NCBI GenBank assembly: GCA_018971065.1
Contig: JAGWVC010000051.1
Span: 1-27,338 of the forward strand
Direction of reading: 5' to 3'
DNA: 27,338 nt
DNA from: Sphingomonadales bacterium
GTDB lineage: Bacteria > Pseudomonadota > Alphaproteobacteria > Sphingomonadales > Sphingomonadaceae
Within the stretch, counting starts at the first letter, position 1. Each line of letters begins with the position of its first letter. The notes under the pieces are model-generated. The model worked only from the letters and a program-made list of their open reading frames with translations, had not been told where the DNA came from and made no database searches. A program made the position numbers and the translations under genes. Shown in pieces: positions 16,435 to 24,705 of the stretch.

Positions 16435-16504
16435 ATGGCCCGCAATTCCGCGTCGAAACACACAGAACCTTGCAATTTGCGGGTTTTTGGGAAATGGCAC
16501 ACGA

Positions 16505-16918
16505 ATGCAACTGACCCGCCACACCGATTACGCGCTGCGCCTGCTGCTGCATCTGGCCCAACACGGCCGGGAGCCGGGCGCCGGACTGGTATCGATTGCA
16601 GAAGTGGCGACGGCGCAGGACATCTCGCGCACCCACCTGATGAAGATCGCCAACGAACTGGCGCGCGCCGGTTACATCCGCGCTGCGCGCGGCCGCACCG
16701 GTGGGCTGGAACTGGGCAGGGCGCCCGAAGCGATCAATCTGGCCGAAGTCGTCGCGCTCACCGAAGCGCACTGCGCGCTGGTCGATTGCCGGGGCTGCAA
16801 GCTGCTGCGCCGCTGCGGCCTGCCCGGCATCTTTGGCGAGGCGCTGGGCGCGTTCCGCGCCGTGCTGGCCAAATACACCCTGGCCGATTTCATGGACGGC
16901 CCGATCGCGGCCATCTGA
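16505..16918 (+). CDS. nsrR: Rrf2-family iron-sulfur regulator, NsrR-like
   Basis: This 137-residue winged-helix regulator begins MQLTRHTDYALRLLLHLA, the standard Rrf2 opening. The recognition helix region is SRTHLMKIANELARAGYI and the wing is RGRTGGLELG. Cluster Cys are C95, C98 and C104 (LVDCRGC, then LLRRC), with a further Cys at 90. The C-terminus carries YTLADF, as in NsrR. NsrR holds an Fe-S cluster that reacts with NO and relieves repression, and hcp is a classical target. The ATG at 16505 was chosen over an in-frame TTG at 16487 because family similarity starts at MQLT. Assignment as NsrR rather than IscR or another Rrf2 protein rests on sequence and on the divergent hcp. Confidence 0.83.
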   Translation: MQLTRHTDYALRLLLHLAQHGREPGAGLVSIAEVATAQDISRTHLMKIANELARAGYIRAARGRTGGLELGRAPEAINLAEVVALTEAHCALVDCRGCKLLRRCGLPGIFGEALGAFRAVLAKYTLADFMDGPIAAI

Positions 16919-16924
16919 ACCGGC

Positions 16925-17227
16925 TCAGCCGCCGCGTTGCGCCTGTTCGTGGTGGCGGATCACCTCGTCGATGATGAAGCGCAGGAACTTCTCGCCGAAA
17001 TCGGGATCGAGCTGGGCATCCCCGGCCAGCTTGCGCAGCCGCGCGATCTGCCGTTCCTCGCGCCCCGGATCGGAAGCGGGCAGGGCCTTGTCCGCCTTGT
17101 AGGCGCCCACCGCCTTGGTGATGCGGAACCGCTCCGCCAGGATGTGGATCAGCGCGGCATCGATGTTGTCGATCGAGGCGCGGAAGCCGGCGAGCACCGG
17201 ATCGGGGGGGACGGCAGTGTCGGTCAT
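16925..17227 (-). CDS. Chorismate mutase, AroQ class
   Basis: This 100-residue all-helical enzyme converts chorismate to prephenate, the first step towards phenylalanine and tyrosine. It is a monofunctional domain like the N-terminal part of the E. coli P-protein. The residues expected in the active site are visible: an Arg near the start of helix 1 (R16), Arg in LAER (R33), Lys in GAYK (K44), and Asp and Glu in SDPGREER (D53, E57). The ATG at 17227 was preferred because the upstream frame runs into a palindrome and is not conserved-looking. It ends six bases from the convergent nsrR stop. In this window the same precursor is also drawn off by TrpE/TrpG. Confidence 0.88.
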   Translation of the reverse strand: MTDTAVPPDPVLAGFRASIDNIDAALIHILAERFRITKAVGAYKADKALPASDPGREERQIARLRKLAGDAQLDPDFGEKFLRFIIDEVIRHHEQAQRGG

Positions 17228-17252
17228 ATCCGGTCCGCTACAGTGATTTCGA

Positions 17253-17271
17253 GTGAAATGGAACATTTCAC
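17253..17271. promoter_or_regulatory. 19-base perfect dyad upstream of chorismate mutase
   Basis: GTGAAATG (17253-17260), GAA, CATTTCAC (17264-17271) is a perfect inverted repeat with 8-base arms. A further ATTTC half-site just to its left extends the pattern. It lies 26-44 bases upstream of the chorismate mutase ATG and 134 or more bases from the divergent polyprenyl synthase start. Its form is that of an operator; the regulator is unknown. Confidence 0.45.
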
Positions 17272-17404
17272 GGCTCGGAAATCATGGTCAATCGATCGGC
17301 GGGACGCAGATTTTGATTTCATCGAAAACGAACAGCGTCCAGCATGACCGCTTCGGCGAATCCACGCTTGCGTTAACGTTTCCACGGGCGCAAGGCGCGA
17401 GGCC

Positions 17405-18421
17405 ATGACTGCCACCGTCACCCCCCTTCGGCCAAAGCCCGCCGGCCCGTCGCTCGATCCGATCCTCGCGCTCACCGCTGCCGACATGAACGCGGTCAAC
17501 GCGGTGATTCTCGATCGGATGCAGAGCGAAATTCCGCTGATCCCGTCGCTGGCCGGGCACCTCATCGCCGGCGGCGGCAAGCGGATGCGGCCGATGCTTA
17601 CGGTCGCCGGCGCGGCGCTGTGCCAGTACCAGGGCACCCGCCACCACAAGCTGGCGGCGTCGGTGGAGTTCATCCACACCGCCACGCTGCTGCACGATGA
17701 CGTCGTCGATGGCTCCGACCTGCGGCGCGGCAAGGCGGCCGCCAACATCGTGTTCGGCAACCCGGCCACCGTGCTGGTCGGCGATTTCCTGTTCAGCCGC
17801 GCCTTTGAACTGATGGTCGAGGACGGCAGCCTGAAGGTGCTGAAGATCCTCAGCCACGCTTCGGCCGTCATCGCCGAGGGCGAGGTGGACCAGTTGACCG
17901 CCCAGCGCCAGGTCGAAACCACCGAGGAACGCTACCTCTCGATCATCGGCGCGAAGACCGCCGCGCTGTTCGCCGCCGCCACGAAGATCGGCGCGGTGGT
18001 GGCCGAAGCGGGCGAACAGGCCGAAGCCGCGCTCGAATCCTATGGCCGCAACCTGGGCATCGCCTTCCAGCTTGTCGATGACGCGATCGACTACGACTCC
18101 TCGCCCGACGAAATGGGCAAGGGCAAAGGCGACGATTTCCGTGAGGGCAAGATGACCCTGCCGGTCATCCTCGCCTATGCGCGGGGGTCGGAGGAGGAGC
18201 GCGTGTTCTGGCGCGACGCCATCGCCGGGTTCTGCACCAGCGACGAAGACCTCGCCCACGCGGTCGAACTGATCAACAAGCACGATTGCGTCAGCGCCAC
18301 GCGCGACCGCGCCCGCCTGTTCGCCCAGCGCGCCATCGACGCCATCGCCGGATTCCCCGCTGGCGCGGCGCGCACCGCGATGGCGGAAGCGGCCGAATTC
18401 GCCGTCTCGCGCCGGTATTGA
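17405..18421 (+). CDS. ispB: Long-chain polyprenyl diphosphate synthase (ubiquinone side chain)
   Basis: This 338-residue all-helical trans-prenyltransferase adds isopentenyl units to an allylic diphosphate to make the ubiquinone tail; sphingomonads usually make Q-10, so a decaprenyl product is likely. The first Asp-rich motif is LLHDDVVDGSDLRRG (D98, D99, D102) and the second is LVDDAIDYD (D225, D226, D229). GGGKRMRP (57-63) binds IPP. Residues before the first Asp motif are small, as expected for a long-chain enzyme, but the chain length cannot be read with certainty. ATG at 17405 starts the only good frame. It is divergent from chorismate mutase and convergent with trpD. Confidence 0.93.
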   Translation: MTATVTPLRPKPAGPSLDPILALTAADMNAVNAVILDRMQSEIPLIPSLAGHLIAGGGKRMRPMLTVAGAALCQYQGTRHHKLAASVEFIHTATLLHDDVVDGSDLRRGKAAANIVFGNPATVLVGDFLFSRAFELMVEDGSLKVLKILSHASAVIAEGEVDQLTAQRQVETTEERYLSIIGAKTAALFAAATKIGAVVAEAGEQAEAALESYGRNLGIAFQLVDDAIDYDSSPDEMGKGKGDDFREGKMTLPVILAYARGSEEERVFWRDAIAGFCTSDEDLAHAVELINKHDCVSATRDRARLFAQRAIDAIAGFPAGAARTAMAEAAEFAVSRRY

Positions 18422-18432
18422 TCGGCGCCAAT

Positions 18433-18475
18433 CCTCCCTGAGCTTGCTCGGGGAGGGGGACCACCCGCAGGGTGG
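18433..18475. repeat. Pair of extragenic palindromes between ispB and trpD
   Basis: Two hairpins in tandem occupy the space between convergent stops (18421 and 18487). The first pairs 18433-18442 with 18447-18456 (10 base pairs with one G-T, loop CTTG). The second pairs CCACCC (18461-18466) with GGGTGG (18470-18475) around GCA. This paired 'CCTCCC...GGGAGG, CCACCC...GGGTGG' form is, from general knowledge, a common sphingomonad intergenic repeat. It probably also ends transcription from both sides. Confidence 0.65.
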
Positions 18476-18486
18476 TGGAGGGGTAC

Positions 18487-19455
18487 TCACCCCACCATCG
18501 CAATCCAACGCGCCAGCAACCCGCGCGCCGCGCCTGAATCCAGCGCCTCGCCCGCCAGCGCCACGCCTTCCAGCCAATCGTGCGCGCGCCCGGCCACCAT
18601 CAGCGCCGCCGCCGCGTTGAACAGCACCGCATCGCGATAGGCGCCGGCCTCGCCGTCCAGCAGCCGCCGCAGCGCCGCCGCGTTGAAGGCCGCGTCGCCG
18701 CCCGCCAGCGCCGACAGCGGCGCCACCGCCAGCCCGGCATCGCCCGGATGCGCGCGCCGCATCGCCACGTCGCCGCCCGCGACCACCGCCAGTTCGTTGC
18801 CGCCCGCCAGCGACAGCTCGTCCAGCCCCTCATCGCCGCAGACCACGAACGTCCGCTCGGTGCCCAGTCGCCGGATCGCCTCGGCATAGATCGAGACGTA
18901 GGCGGGCCGGGCAATCCCCACCAGTTGCCGCGTCACCCGCGCGGGATTGGCCAGCGGCCCCATCAGGTTGAAGATTGTGCGCCGCCCGATCGATTTGCGG
19001 ATCGGCATGATCCGCGCCATCGCCGGATGGTGTGCGCCGGCGAACAGGAAGCACACGCCCAGTTCCGCCAGCGTCTTCTCGGCCGTCACCCCGGCGCGCG
19101 ACAGGTCCAGCCCCAGCGCCTCCAGCGTATCCGCACCGCCGGCCTTGGACGAAGCTGCGCGGTTGCCATGCTTCGCCACCGGCACGCCGCAGGCGGCCAC
19201 CACCAGCGTCACCGCCGTCGAGACATTCAGGCAATGCTGCCCGTCGCCGCCGGTACCGCAGACGTCGATCGCGCCTTCGGGTGCCGCCACCGCGATCATC
19301 CGCGCCCGCATCGCCCGCGCCGCGCCGGCAATCTCGCTGGCGGTCTCGCCGCGCTCGGACATGGCGATCAAGGTTTCGGCAATGGCGCCATCGGCCATCC
19401 CGCCATCGAGCATCCGCCCGAACAGCGCCTCGGCCTCCGTCTCGGAAAGGCTCAT
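18487..19455 (-). CDS. trpD: Anthranilate phosphoribosyltransferase
   Basis: This 322-residue enzyme transfers phosphoribose from PRPP to anthranilate, the second committed step of tryptophan synthesis. Visible motifs are DVCGTGGDG (PRPP diphosphate loop), [27 protein letters not shown], and [11 protein letters not shown] with [15 protein letters not shown], all characteristic of TrpD. The start ATG at 19455 overlaps the trpG stop (ATGA), which favours it over an upstream in-frame codon and implies coupled translation. trpC, which often follows in relatives, is not here; the gene is followed by two hairpins and the convergent ispB. Confidence 0.96.
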   Translation of the reverse strand: MSLSETEAEALFGRMLDGGMADGAIAETLIAMSERGETASEIAGAARAMRARMIAVAAPEGAIDVCGTGGDGQHCLNVSTAVTLVVAACGVPVAKHGNRAASSKAGGADTLEALGLDLSRAGVTAEKTLAELGVCFLFAGAHHPAMARIMPIRKSIGRRTIFNLMGPLANPARVTRQLVGIARPAYVSIYAEAIRRLGTERTFVVCGDEGLDELSLAGGNELAVVAGGDVAMRRAHPGDAGLAVAPLSALAGGDAAFNAAALRRLLDGEAGAYRDAVLFNAAAALMVAGRAHDWLEGVALAGEALDSGAARGLLARWIAMVG

Positions 19456-20039
19456 GCCGGAACCGGCAGGGGGTTCACCCCACACATCTTCAGGAAATTC
19501 GCCAGCATCGCATGGCCATGCTCGGTCGCGATCGATTCGGGATGGAACTGCACCCCGTGGATCGGCAGCGAGACATGGCGGAACCCCATGACATGTCCGT
19601 CATCGCTGCGCGCATTCACCGAAAGGCATTCGGGAATGTCCTCGACAATCAGCGAGTGATAGCGCGTGGCGATGAACGGCGAGGGGATCGCCATGAACAC
19701 GCCGGTATCGTCATGCGTCACCGGCGAAGTCTTGCCGTGCATCAGCCCGCCGCGCACCACCTTGCCGCCGAAATACTGCCCGATCGACTGGTGCCCCAGG
19801 CACACGCCCAGCAGCGGCACCTGCGCATCCGCCGCCGCGCCGACCAGATCGAGGCTGATCCCGGCCTCGTTCGGGGTGCACGGCCCGGGTGAAATCAGGA
19901 ACCCTTGCGCCCCCGAAGCAATTGCCTGCGCGGCGGTCAGTGCATCGTTGCGCACCACCTCTACCTCGGCACCCAGCTCCATCAGGTAATGGACGAGGTT
20001 CCAGGTGAAGCTGTCATAGTTGTCGAGGACGAGGATCAT
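19452..20039 (-). CDS. trpG: Anthranilate synthase glutaminase component
   Basis: This 195-residue class I glutamine amidotransferase supplies ammonia to TrpE. The catalytic triad is C80 (GVCLGHQ), H166 and E168 (HPES), and the [13 protein letters not shown] oxyanion region is intact. It starts six bases after the trpE stop and overlaps trpD by four bases, so the three form a tight unit. TrpG of this size is separate from TrpD, unlike the enterobacterial fusion. It could also serve as PabA, because amphibolic use is common in this family. Confidence 0.96.
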   Translation of the reverse strand: MILVLDNYDSFTWNLVHYLMELGAEVEVVRNDALTAAQAIASGAQGFLISPGPCTPNEAGISLDLVGAAADAQVPLLGVCLGHQSIGQYFGGKVVRGGLMHGKTSPVTHDDTGVFMAIPSPFIATRYHSLIVEDIPECLSVNARSDDGHVMGFRHVSLPIHGVQFHPESIATEHGHAMLANFLKMCGVNPLPVPA

Positions 20040-20045
20040 GTCTGC

Positions 20046-21560
20046 TTACTGCCCGAACTTCGCTTGGCCCGCCACCCGCACCGCCTCGCGCGCCGCCGCG
20101 AACAGCGCCCCGGCCTTCGCCTCGCATTCGCGCTGCTCATACGCGGGGTCCGAATCCGCGACGATGCCCGCGCCGGCCTGCACGTGCATCACCCCGTCCT
20201 TCACCACCGCGGTGCGCAGCACGATGCACGAATCGACGTTCCCGTCGGGCGAGAAATAGCCCACGCACCCGGCATAGGCGCCGCGCGTCGTCGGCTCCAG
20301 TTCGGCGATGATCTCGCAGGCGCGCACTTTCGGCGCCCCGCTGACCGTGCCCGCCGGGAACCCGGCAAACACGGCATCGATGGCATCGTGCTTCGCGGTA
20401 TCGAGCTGGCCGACAACGTTGGAAACGATGTGCATCACATGGCTGTAGCGCTCGATCGTGTAGCTCTCTGTCACCTTCACCGTGCCCTTCGCCGCCACCC
20501 GGCCGACGTCGTTGCGGCCCAGATCCAGCAGCATCAGATGCTCGGCGCGTTCCTTCGGATCGGCCAGCAGGCTTGCCTCGTTGGCCTTGTCCTCCTCGTC
20601 GGTGGCGCCACGCGGCCGCGTCCCCGCGATCGGCCGGATCGTCACCTCGCCATCCCGAACCCGCACCAGAATCTCCGGCGAGGAACCGACCACAGCAAAC
20701 CCCGGCAGGTCGAGGAAATACAGGAACGGTGACGGATTGACCCGCCGCAGCGCGCGATACAGCGCATAAGGCGGCAGCGTGAACGGGCTGGTGAAGCGCT
20801 GTGCCAGCACCACCTGGAAGATGTCGCCCGCCTCGATATAGTCCTTCGCCTTCAGCACCATCTGGCGATAGGCGCCCTCGGGCAGGGTCGGCGTCAGCAC
20901 CGGCTCGGGCAGGTCCGCCGGATAGTCCACCTCAGGCGCCGGCCCCGCCAGCACCCGCAATGCCTCGTCGATCCGCTCCTGCGCCCGTTCCAGCGTGCGC
21001 GCCGGCACGGCATCCGAAGGCCACACCGGGGCCACCGCGAACAGTTCGTCGCCCAGCCGGTCGAACACCAGAATCAGCGTCGGCCGCACGAACAGCATGT
21101 CGGGCACGCCGATCGGGCTTTCCGCCGGGCGGGGCAGCTTTTCCACCAGCCCATAGGTTTCATAGCCGAAGTAGCCGACCAGGCAGGCGAGGGCAGGGGG
21201 CAGGCCCTTCGGCACGTCGATATGGCACGCCTCGACCAGCGTGCGCAGTTCGGCCAGCGCATCGCCCGGCAGTGGCGCGAACGCCGCCCGGTCATGCTGC
21301 CATTGCCGGTTGATCTCGGCGGCATGGCCCTGCGCGCGGAACACGAGGTCCGGGTCCAGCCCCAGCAGCGAATAGCGGCCGCGCACTTCGCCGCCTTCCA
21401 CCGATTCCAGCAGCCAGTCGCCACGTCCGGGCCGGAACAGCTTCAGCCCGGCACCCACCGGCGTCTCGCAATCGGCAATCAGCCGCCGCCACACCAGCGC
21501 CGGCTTGCCCGCCGCCAGCGCGGCCACCGCCGCATTCCCGTTTTCCACCCGGTTCGGCAT
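20046..21560 (-). CDS. trpE: Anthranilate synthase component I
   Basis: This 504-residue enzyme converts chorismate and ammonia to anthranilate with TrpG. The N-terminal half contains the LLES-type motif (in WLLESVEGG) that forms the tryptophan feedback site. The C-terminal chorismate-binding domain has GDIFQVVLAQRF, SPEILVR, RPIAGTRPRG, LLDLGRNDVGRV and FPAGTVSGAPKVRA. The start ATG at 21560 lies only six bases after the ppiD stop. The LLES motif favours TrpE over PabB. Confidence 0.96.
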   Translation of the reverse strand: MPNRVENGNAAVAALAAGKPALVWRRLIADCETPVGAGLKLFRPGRGDWLLESVEGGEVRGRYSLLGLDPDLVFRAQGHAAEINRQWQHDRAAFAPLPGDALAELRTLVEACHIDVPKGLPPALACLVGYFGYETYGLVEKLPRPAESPIGVPDMLFVRPTLILVFDRLGDELFAVAPVWPSDAVPARTLERAQERIDEALRVLAGPAPEVDYPADLPEPVLTPTLPEGAYRQMVLKAKDYIEAGDIFQVVLAQRFTSPFTLPPYALYRALRRVNPSPFLYFLDLPGFAVVGSSPEILVRVRDGEVTIRPIAGTRPRGATDEEDKANEASLLADPKERAEHLMLLDLGRNDVGRVAAKGTVKVTESYTIERYSHVMHIVSNVVGQLDTAKHDAIDAVFAGFPAGTVSGAPKVRACEIIAELEPTTRGAYAGCVGYFSPDGNVDSCIVLRTAVVKDGVMHVQAGAGIVADSDPAYEQRECEAKAGALFAAAREAVRVAGQAKFGQ

Positions 21561-21566
21561 CGTCGT

Positions 21567-23507
21567 TTACTGCCCGCCGGTCACTTGCGCGGCCACGGCC
21601 TTGATCGCGGTTTCGTTGCGCTTCACGCCCACTTCGTTGCGGATCGCCACGCGCAGCGCATCGACATAATCGCTGCCGACCATCTGCCCCAGCTCATGCG
21701 CGGTATCGGCCAGCAGCGGATCGCCCGCCACCACGGTTCCCGGCACGATCTGCTTCAATTGCACCACCATCCAGCCACGATTGCCCGGTGCGGGCAGCAG
21801 CTTGGTGGTGCCCTGCGCCATCGAGAACAGCAGCCCCAGCGGCGCCGGCACGTGGCCGTTGCTGACGGCGGCCAGTTGCTGGCGGTCCATCGCCACCGGG
21901 TTCGGCGGCGGCAGTGCCACGCCCAGCGAGGCCAGCGCCGTCGCCAGGTCCTTGCCCTGCTTCGATGCTGCCAGCACCTTCAGCGCTGCGGCTTTTGCTG
22001 CGGCAGCGCCCTTGTCGGCGATCCATGCCGATGCCACGTCGCCCCTGATTTCGGCCAGCGGCGCGACGGCGGCGGCATCGATGCGGTTGACGTCGAACAC
22101 GATGAAGGTCTTGCCGGCTTCCAGTTCCGCCAGTTGCGGCGCCTGCTCGCGCTCCATCGCGAACGCCGCCTGCAGCACCTTGATCACTTCGGGCGCCGTC
22201 ACTTGACCGGCGGTGCCATAGACCTTGCCGTCGGCGGTCAGTGCCGGGGTCTGCTGCAAGGTCAGCCCCAGTTCCTTCGCGGTGTCGGACAGCGCGCCGC
22301 TCTTGTCGAAATCGTCCTCGATCCGCGCGGCCAGGTCGGCCAGCGCCTTGCGGCGGTTTTCGGTGTCGATCTGCTTCGCCAGCTCGCCCTTCACCTGCTC
22401 CAGGCTGCGCGCGGCATGGTTTTCGACAGCATCGACGCGCACCAGTTGCCAGCCCAGCGTGCCCTTGATCGGCCCGACCAGCTTGCCCTTGGGCGCGGTG
22501 AAAGCGGCGTCGGCCACGGCTGCGGACGTCTGGTCGGCATAAGCCTGCCTGGCCAGCGGCCCGACGCTGGCGGTTGCCAGGCCCTTGGCCCGGGCGGCGG
22601 CATCGAATGCCTTGCCGGCGGAAACCTCGGCCAGCAGCGCGCGCGCGGCGGCCTCGGTGGGCAGCACGAGCTGCGTGAACGTGCGCGTTTCCGAGGCGAC
22701 ATACTGCGCCTTGTTCGCCTCATAACGTGCGGCAATCGCCGCATCGCTGGGCGGGGCGACGTTCTTCAGCGCGCCCTCGCCGAAGGTTGCCCAGCGCAGC
22801 ACGCGGCGTTCGGGGCGGATGAAGCTGGCGCGATGCGCGGCATAATACGCCGCCAGCTCCGCGTCACCCGGCGCCGCCTTGGGCGCGAACAGGGCAGAGG
22901 GCAGCGAGGCGATCGCACCCACGCGGCGTTCCTTCAGCAGCCCGGCATAGCGCGCCACCAGGTCGCCCGGCATCACGCCGCCGTACTGTGCCGTGGTCAG
23001 CACCTGCCGCGCCACCAGCCCTTGCGCAAGATCGCTGCGCACTTCGGCGTCGGTCAGGTGGCGTTGCGCCAGCAACTGGCGATAGACTGTCTCGCTGAAC
23101 TTGCCGTCTAGCCCCTGCAGCCCGGGAATCTTGGTCAGTTCGCTGTCCACCAACCGCTTGCCGGCGATGATGCCGTTCTTGCGGCCGAATTCGGCAATCG
23201 CGGTGCGATCGATGATCGAATCCAGCACCTGGGCCAGCCCGCCGCCGGCGACGAACGCCTTCATCGTCACCTGCGGGTTCTGCTGGCGCGCCTGATCGAG
23301 GCCCGAAGACAGCGATTTCGACAGTTCGGACGTGCTGATCTTTTCGCTTCCCACGGTGGCGACGCGGTCTCCGCCGCCAATTCCGCCGAAGCTGTTGCTG
23401 CTGGAAATGTCGGCAGCGGCAAACGCCAGCGCGATCAGGCCGACCATCCCCAGCGTCAGGCCGATCCCGAGCGTGGAATTGAAGAATTTGCGGAAAAGCT
23501 CGAGCAT
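21567..23507 (-). CDS. ppiD: Membrane-anchored periplasmic folding factor PpiD
   Basis: This 646-residue protein has one N-terminal membrane segment (about 12-32), then a SurA-N-like chaperone region (about 35-200), a parvulin-type peptidyl-prolyl isomerase domain (about 275-365, ending GTLGWQLVRVDAV) and a second, degenerate C-terminal module. PpiD sits at the periplasmic exit of SecYEG and helps newly exported proteins, which links it to the SecDF and SecG genes of this window. The parvulin domain looks reduced at some active-site positions, so chaperone activity may dominate. It is the first gene of ppiD-trpE-trpG-trpD, an arrangement shared with other sphingomonads, and is divergent from tpiA. 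Confidence 0.92.
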   Translation of the reverse strand: MLELFRKFFNSTLGIGLTLGMVGLIALAFAAADISSSNSFGGIGGGDRVATVGSEKISTSELSKSLSSGLDQARQQNPQVTMKAFVAGGGLAQVLDSIIDRTAIAEFGRKNGIIAGKRLVDSELTKIPGLQGLDGKFSETVYRQLLAQRHLTDAEVRSDLAQGLVARQVLTTAQYGGVMPGDLVARYAGLLKERRVGAIASLPSALFAPKAAPGDAELAAYYAAHRASFIRPERRVLRWATFGEGALKNVAPPSDAAIAARYEANKAQYVASETRTFTQLVLPTEAAARALLAEVSAGKAFDAAARAKGLATASVGPLARQAYADQTSAAVADAAFTAPKGKLVGPIKGTLGWQLVRVDAVENHAARSLEQVKGELAKQIDTENRRKALADLAARIEDDFDKSGALSDTAKELGLTLQQTPALTADGKVYGTAGQVTAPEVIKVLQAAFAMEREQAPQLAELEAGKTFIVFDVNRIDAAAVAPLAEIRGDVASAWIADKGAAAAKAAALKVLAASKQGKDLATALASLGVALPPPNPVAMDRQQLAAVSNGHVPAPLGLLFSMAQGTTKLLPAPGNRGWMVVQLKQIVPGTVVAGDPLLADTAHELGQMVGSDYVDALRVAIRNEVGVKRNETAIKAVAAQVTGGQ

Positions 23508-23804
23508 GTGGTGCGTAAGTCCAGATTGGGGCGGCAGACCGGTATGCCGACGGCCACGTTTCGGCTCGCGGCTTTACGCGGGCGAACCGGTCAGGGCAAT
23601 GGTTTCGCCCGATGTTTGCCCGATTGGCCCGCTGCGGCGCCCGGTCTTGCCGGCCGATCGTCGTGGCGGTGCCCGTGTTCTTGGCGGGGGACCGCGCGAT
23701 TCGCGGCTTTGACAAGCGCGCCGCCGCTGGCCTAGCAGCGAGAAATCAGCACGGGTTCTCTAAGGATTCGTGTCTTCGGAAACAGTAATCGAGCTAGGAA
23801 CATC
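23508..23804. other. Divergent regulatory spacer between ppiD and tpiA
   Basis: These 297 bases hold no convincing gene. They must carry the promoter of the ppiD-trp operon (minus) and that of tpiA (plus). A TTGACA on the plus strand is listed separately. No leader peptide rich in Trp codons or attenuator was seen, as expected if trp genes are read from the ppiD promoter. Confidence 0.6.
23709..23738 (+). promoter_or_regulatory. Candidate tpiA promoter
   Basis: A consensus -35 TTGACA (23709-23714) is followed after 18 bases by TAGCAG (23733-23738), a weak -10. The tpiA start lies about 65 bases downstream. The -35 is exact but the -10 is poor, which is common in alphaproteobacterial housekeeping promoters. 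Confidence 0.4.
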
Positions 23805-24560
23805 ATGGCGCTGCGGCCCTATATTGTCGGCAATTGGAAGATGAACGGAACCCGGGCGACCTTGTCCGAGGCGCGGGCGATCGATCGCGCCGCCGCCCGG
23901 CACCCCGCGGTGGACGTTGCGCTGGCGCCGCCGTTCACGCTGATCCAGTCGATGGCGGAAGCGGTGCAGGACATCGGCGTCGGCGGCCAGGATTGCCACG
24001 CCAGGGCCAGCGGCGCCTATACCGGCGACATTTCGGCGGCGATGCTGCTGGACGCCGGCGCGCGCTTCACCATCGTCGGCCATTCCGAACGCCGCGCCCT
24101 CCATGCCGAGGATGACGCCACGGTGCAGGCCAAGGCCGATGCCGCGCTGGCGGGCGGGCTTACCGTGATCCTCTGCGTCGGCGAGACCGAGGCCGAGCGT
24201 GATTCCGGCCAGGCCGAGGCGGTTGTCGCCGGCCAGTTGGAAGGGTCGCTGCCGCGTGGCGAGAATGCCGCCGCGTCGCTGGCCGTCGCCTACGAGCCGG
24301 TCTGGGCGATCGGCACCGGCCGCGTTCCCTCGGTCGAGGATGTCGGCGCCATGCACCGGGCGGTGCGTGCCAAGCTTGTGGAAATCTATGGCGATGCCGG
24401 CGGCGGCGTGCGCATTCTCTATGGCGGCTCGGTCAATGCCGGCAACGCGTCGGAACTGCTTGGCGCCGACGAGGTTTCGGGCGCACTGGTGGGCGGCGCC
24501 AGCCTGACGGCGGAAGGCTTCTCGGCGATCATCGCCGCCGCCGCAACGCTTTCGGCCTGA
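23805..24560 (+). CDS. tpiA: Triosephosphate isomerase
   Basis: This 251-residue TIM-barrel enzyme interconverts dihydroxyacetone phosphate and glyceraldehyde 3-phosphate. The catalytic residues are K12 (GNWKMNG), H93 (IVGHSERR) and E164 (AYEPVWAIGTG, the start of the mobile loop 6). Phosphate binding is by LYGGSVNAGN and GALVGGASL. The length is standard. The start ATG at 23805 has TAGGAACATC ahead of it. It is followed by a hairpin, a short tandem duplication and then secG on the same strand. Confidence 0.98.
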   Translation: MALRPYIVGNWKMNGTRATLSEARAIDRAAARHPAVDVALAPPFTLIQSMAEAVQDIGVGGQDCHARASGAYTGDISAAMLLDAGARFTIVGHSERRALHAEDDATVQAKADAALAGGLTVILCVGETEAERDSGQAEAVVAGQLEGSLPRGENAAASLAVAYEPVWAIGTGRVPSVEDVGAMHRAVRAKLVEIYGDAGGGVRILYGGSVNAGNASELLGADEVSGALVGGASLTAEGFSAIIAAAATLSA

Positions 24561-24563
24561 ATC

Positions 24564-24581
24564 GACCGGCAGGCGCCGGTC
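24564..24581 (+). terminator. Hairpin directly after tpiA
   Basis: GACCGGC (24564-24570), AGGC, GCCGGTC (24575-24581) form a perfect 7-base-pair stem starting three bases after the tpiA stop. There is no T-run directly after it; CTTTCCT follows further down. It may stop or protect the tpiA transcript. Confidence 0.45.
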
Positions 24582-24624
24582 GGGCCGAACCTTTCCTGGT
24601 CGGGCCGAACCTTTCCTGGTCGGG
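24578..24624. repeat. 20-bp tandem duplication between tpiA and secG
   Basis: The unit GGTCGGGCCGAACCTTTCCT occurs at 24578-24597 and exactly again at 24598-24617, followed by the first seven bases of a third copy (24618-24624). The first copy begins within the 3' arm of the tpiA hairpin. Confidence 0.9.
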
Positions 24625-24705
24625 GTTGCGTCGGACGCTTCCAATGCCTAGATGCGCGGCGCGGCGTGCTTCGCCGTGCGCGATGCTGTTATGCAAGGAA
24701 CCCGC

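Noticed and set aside
23508..23804. Tryptophan attenuator or leader peptide
   Set aside because: The operon starts with ppiD, not trpE. No short frame with Trp codons and no competing hairpins were seen.
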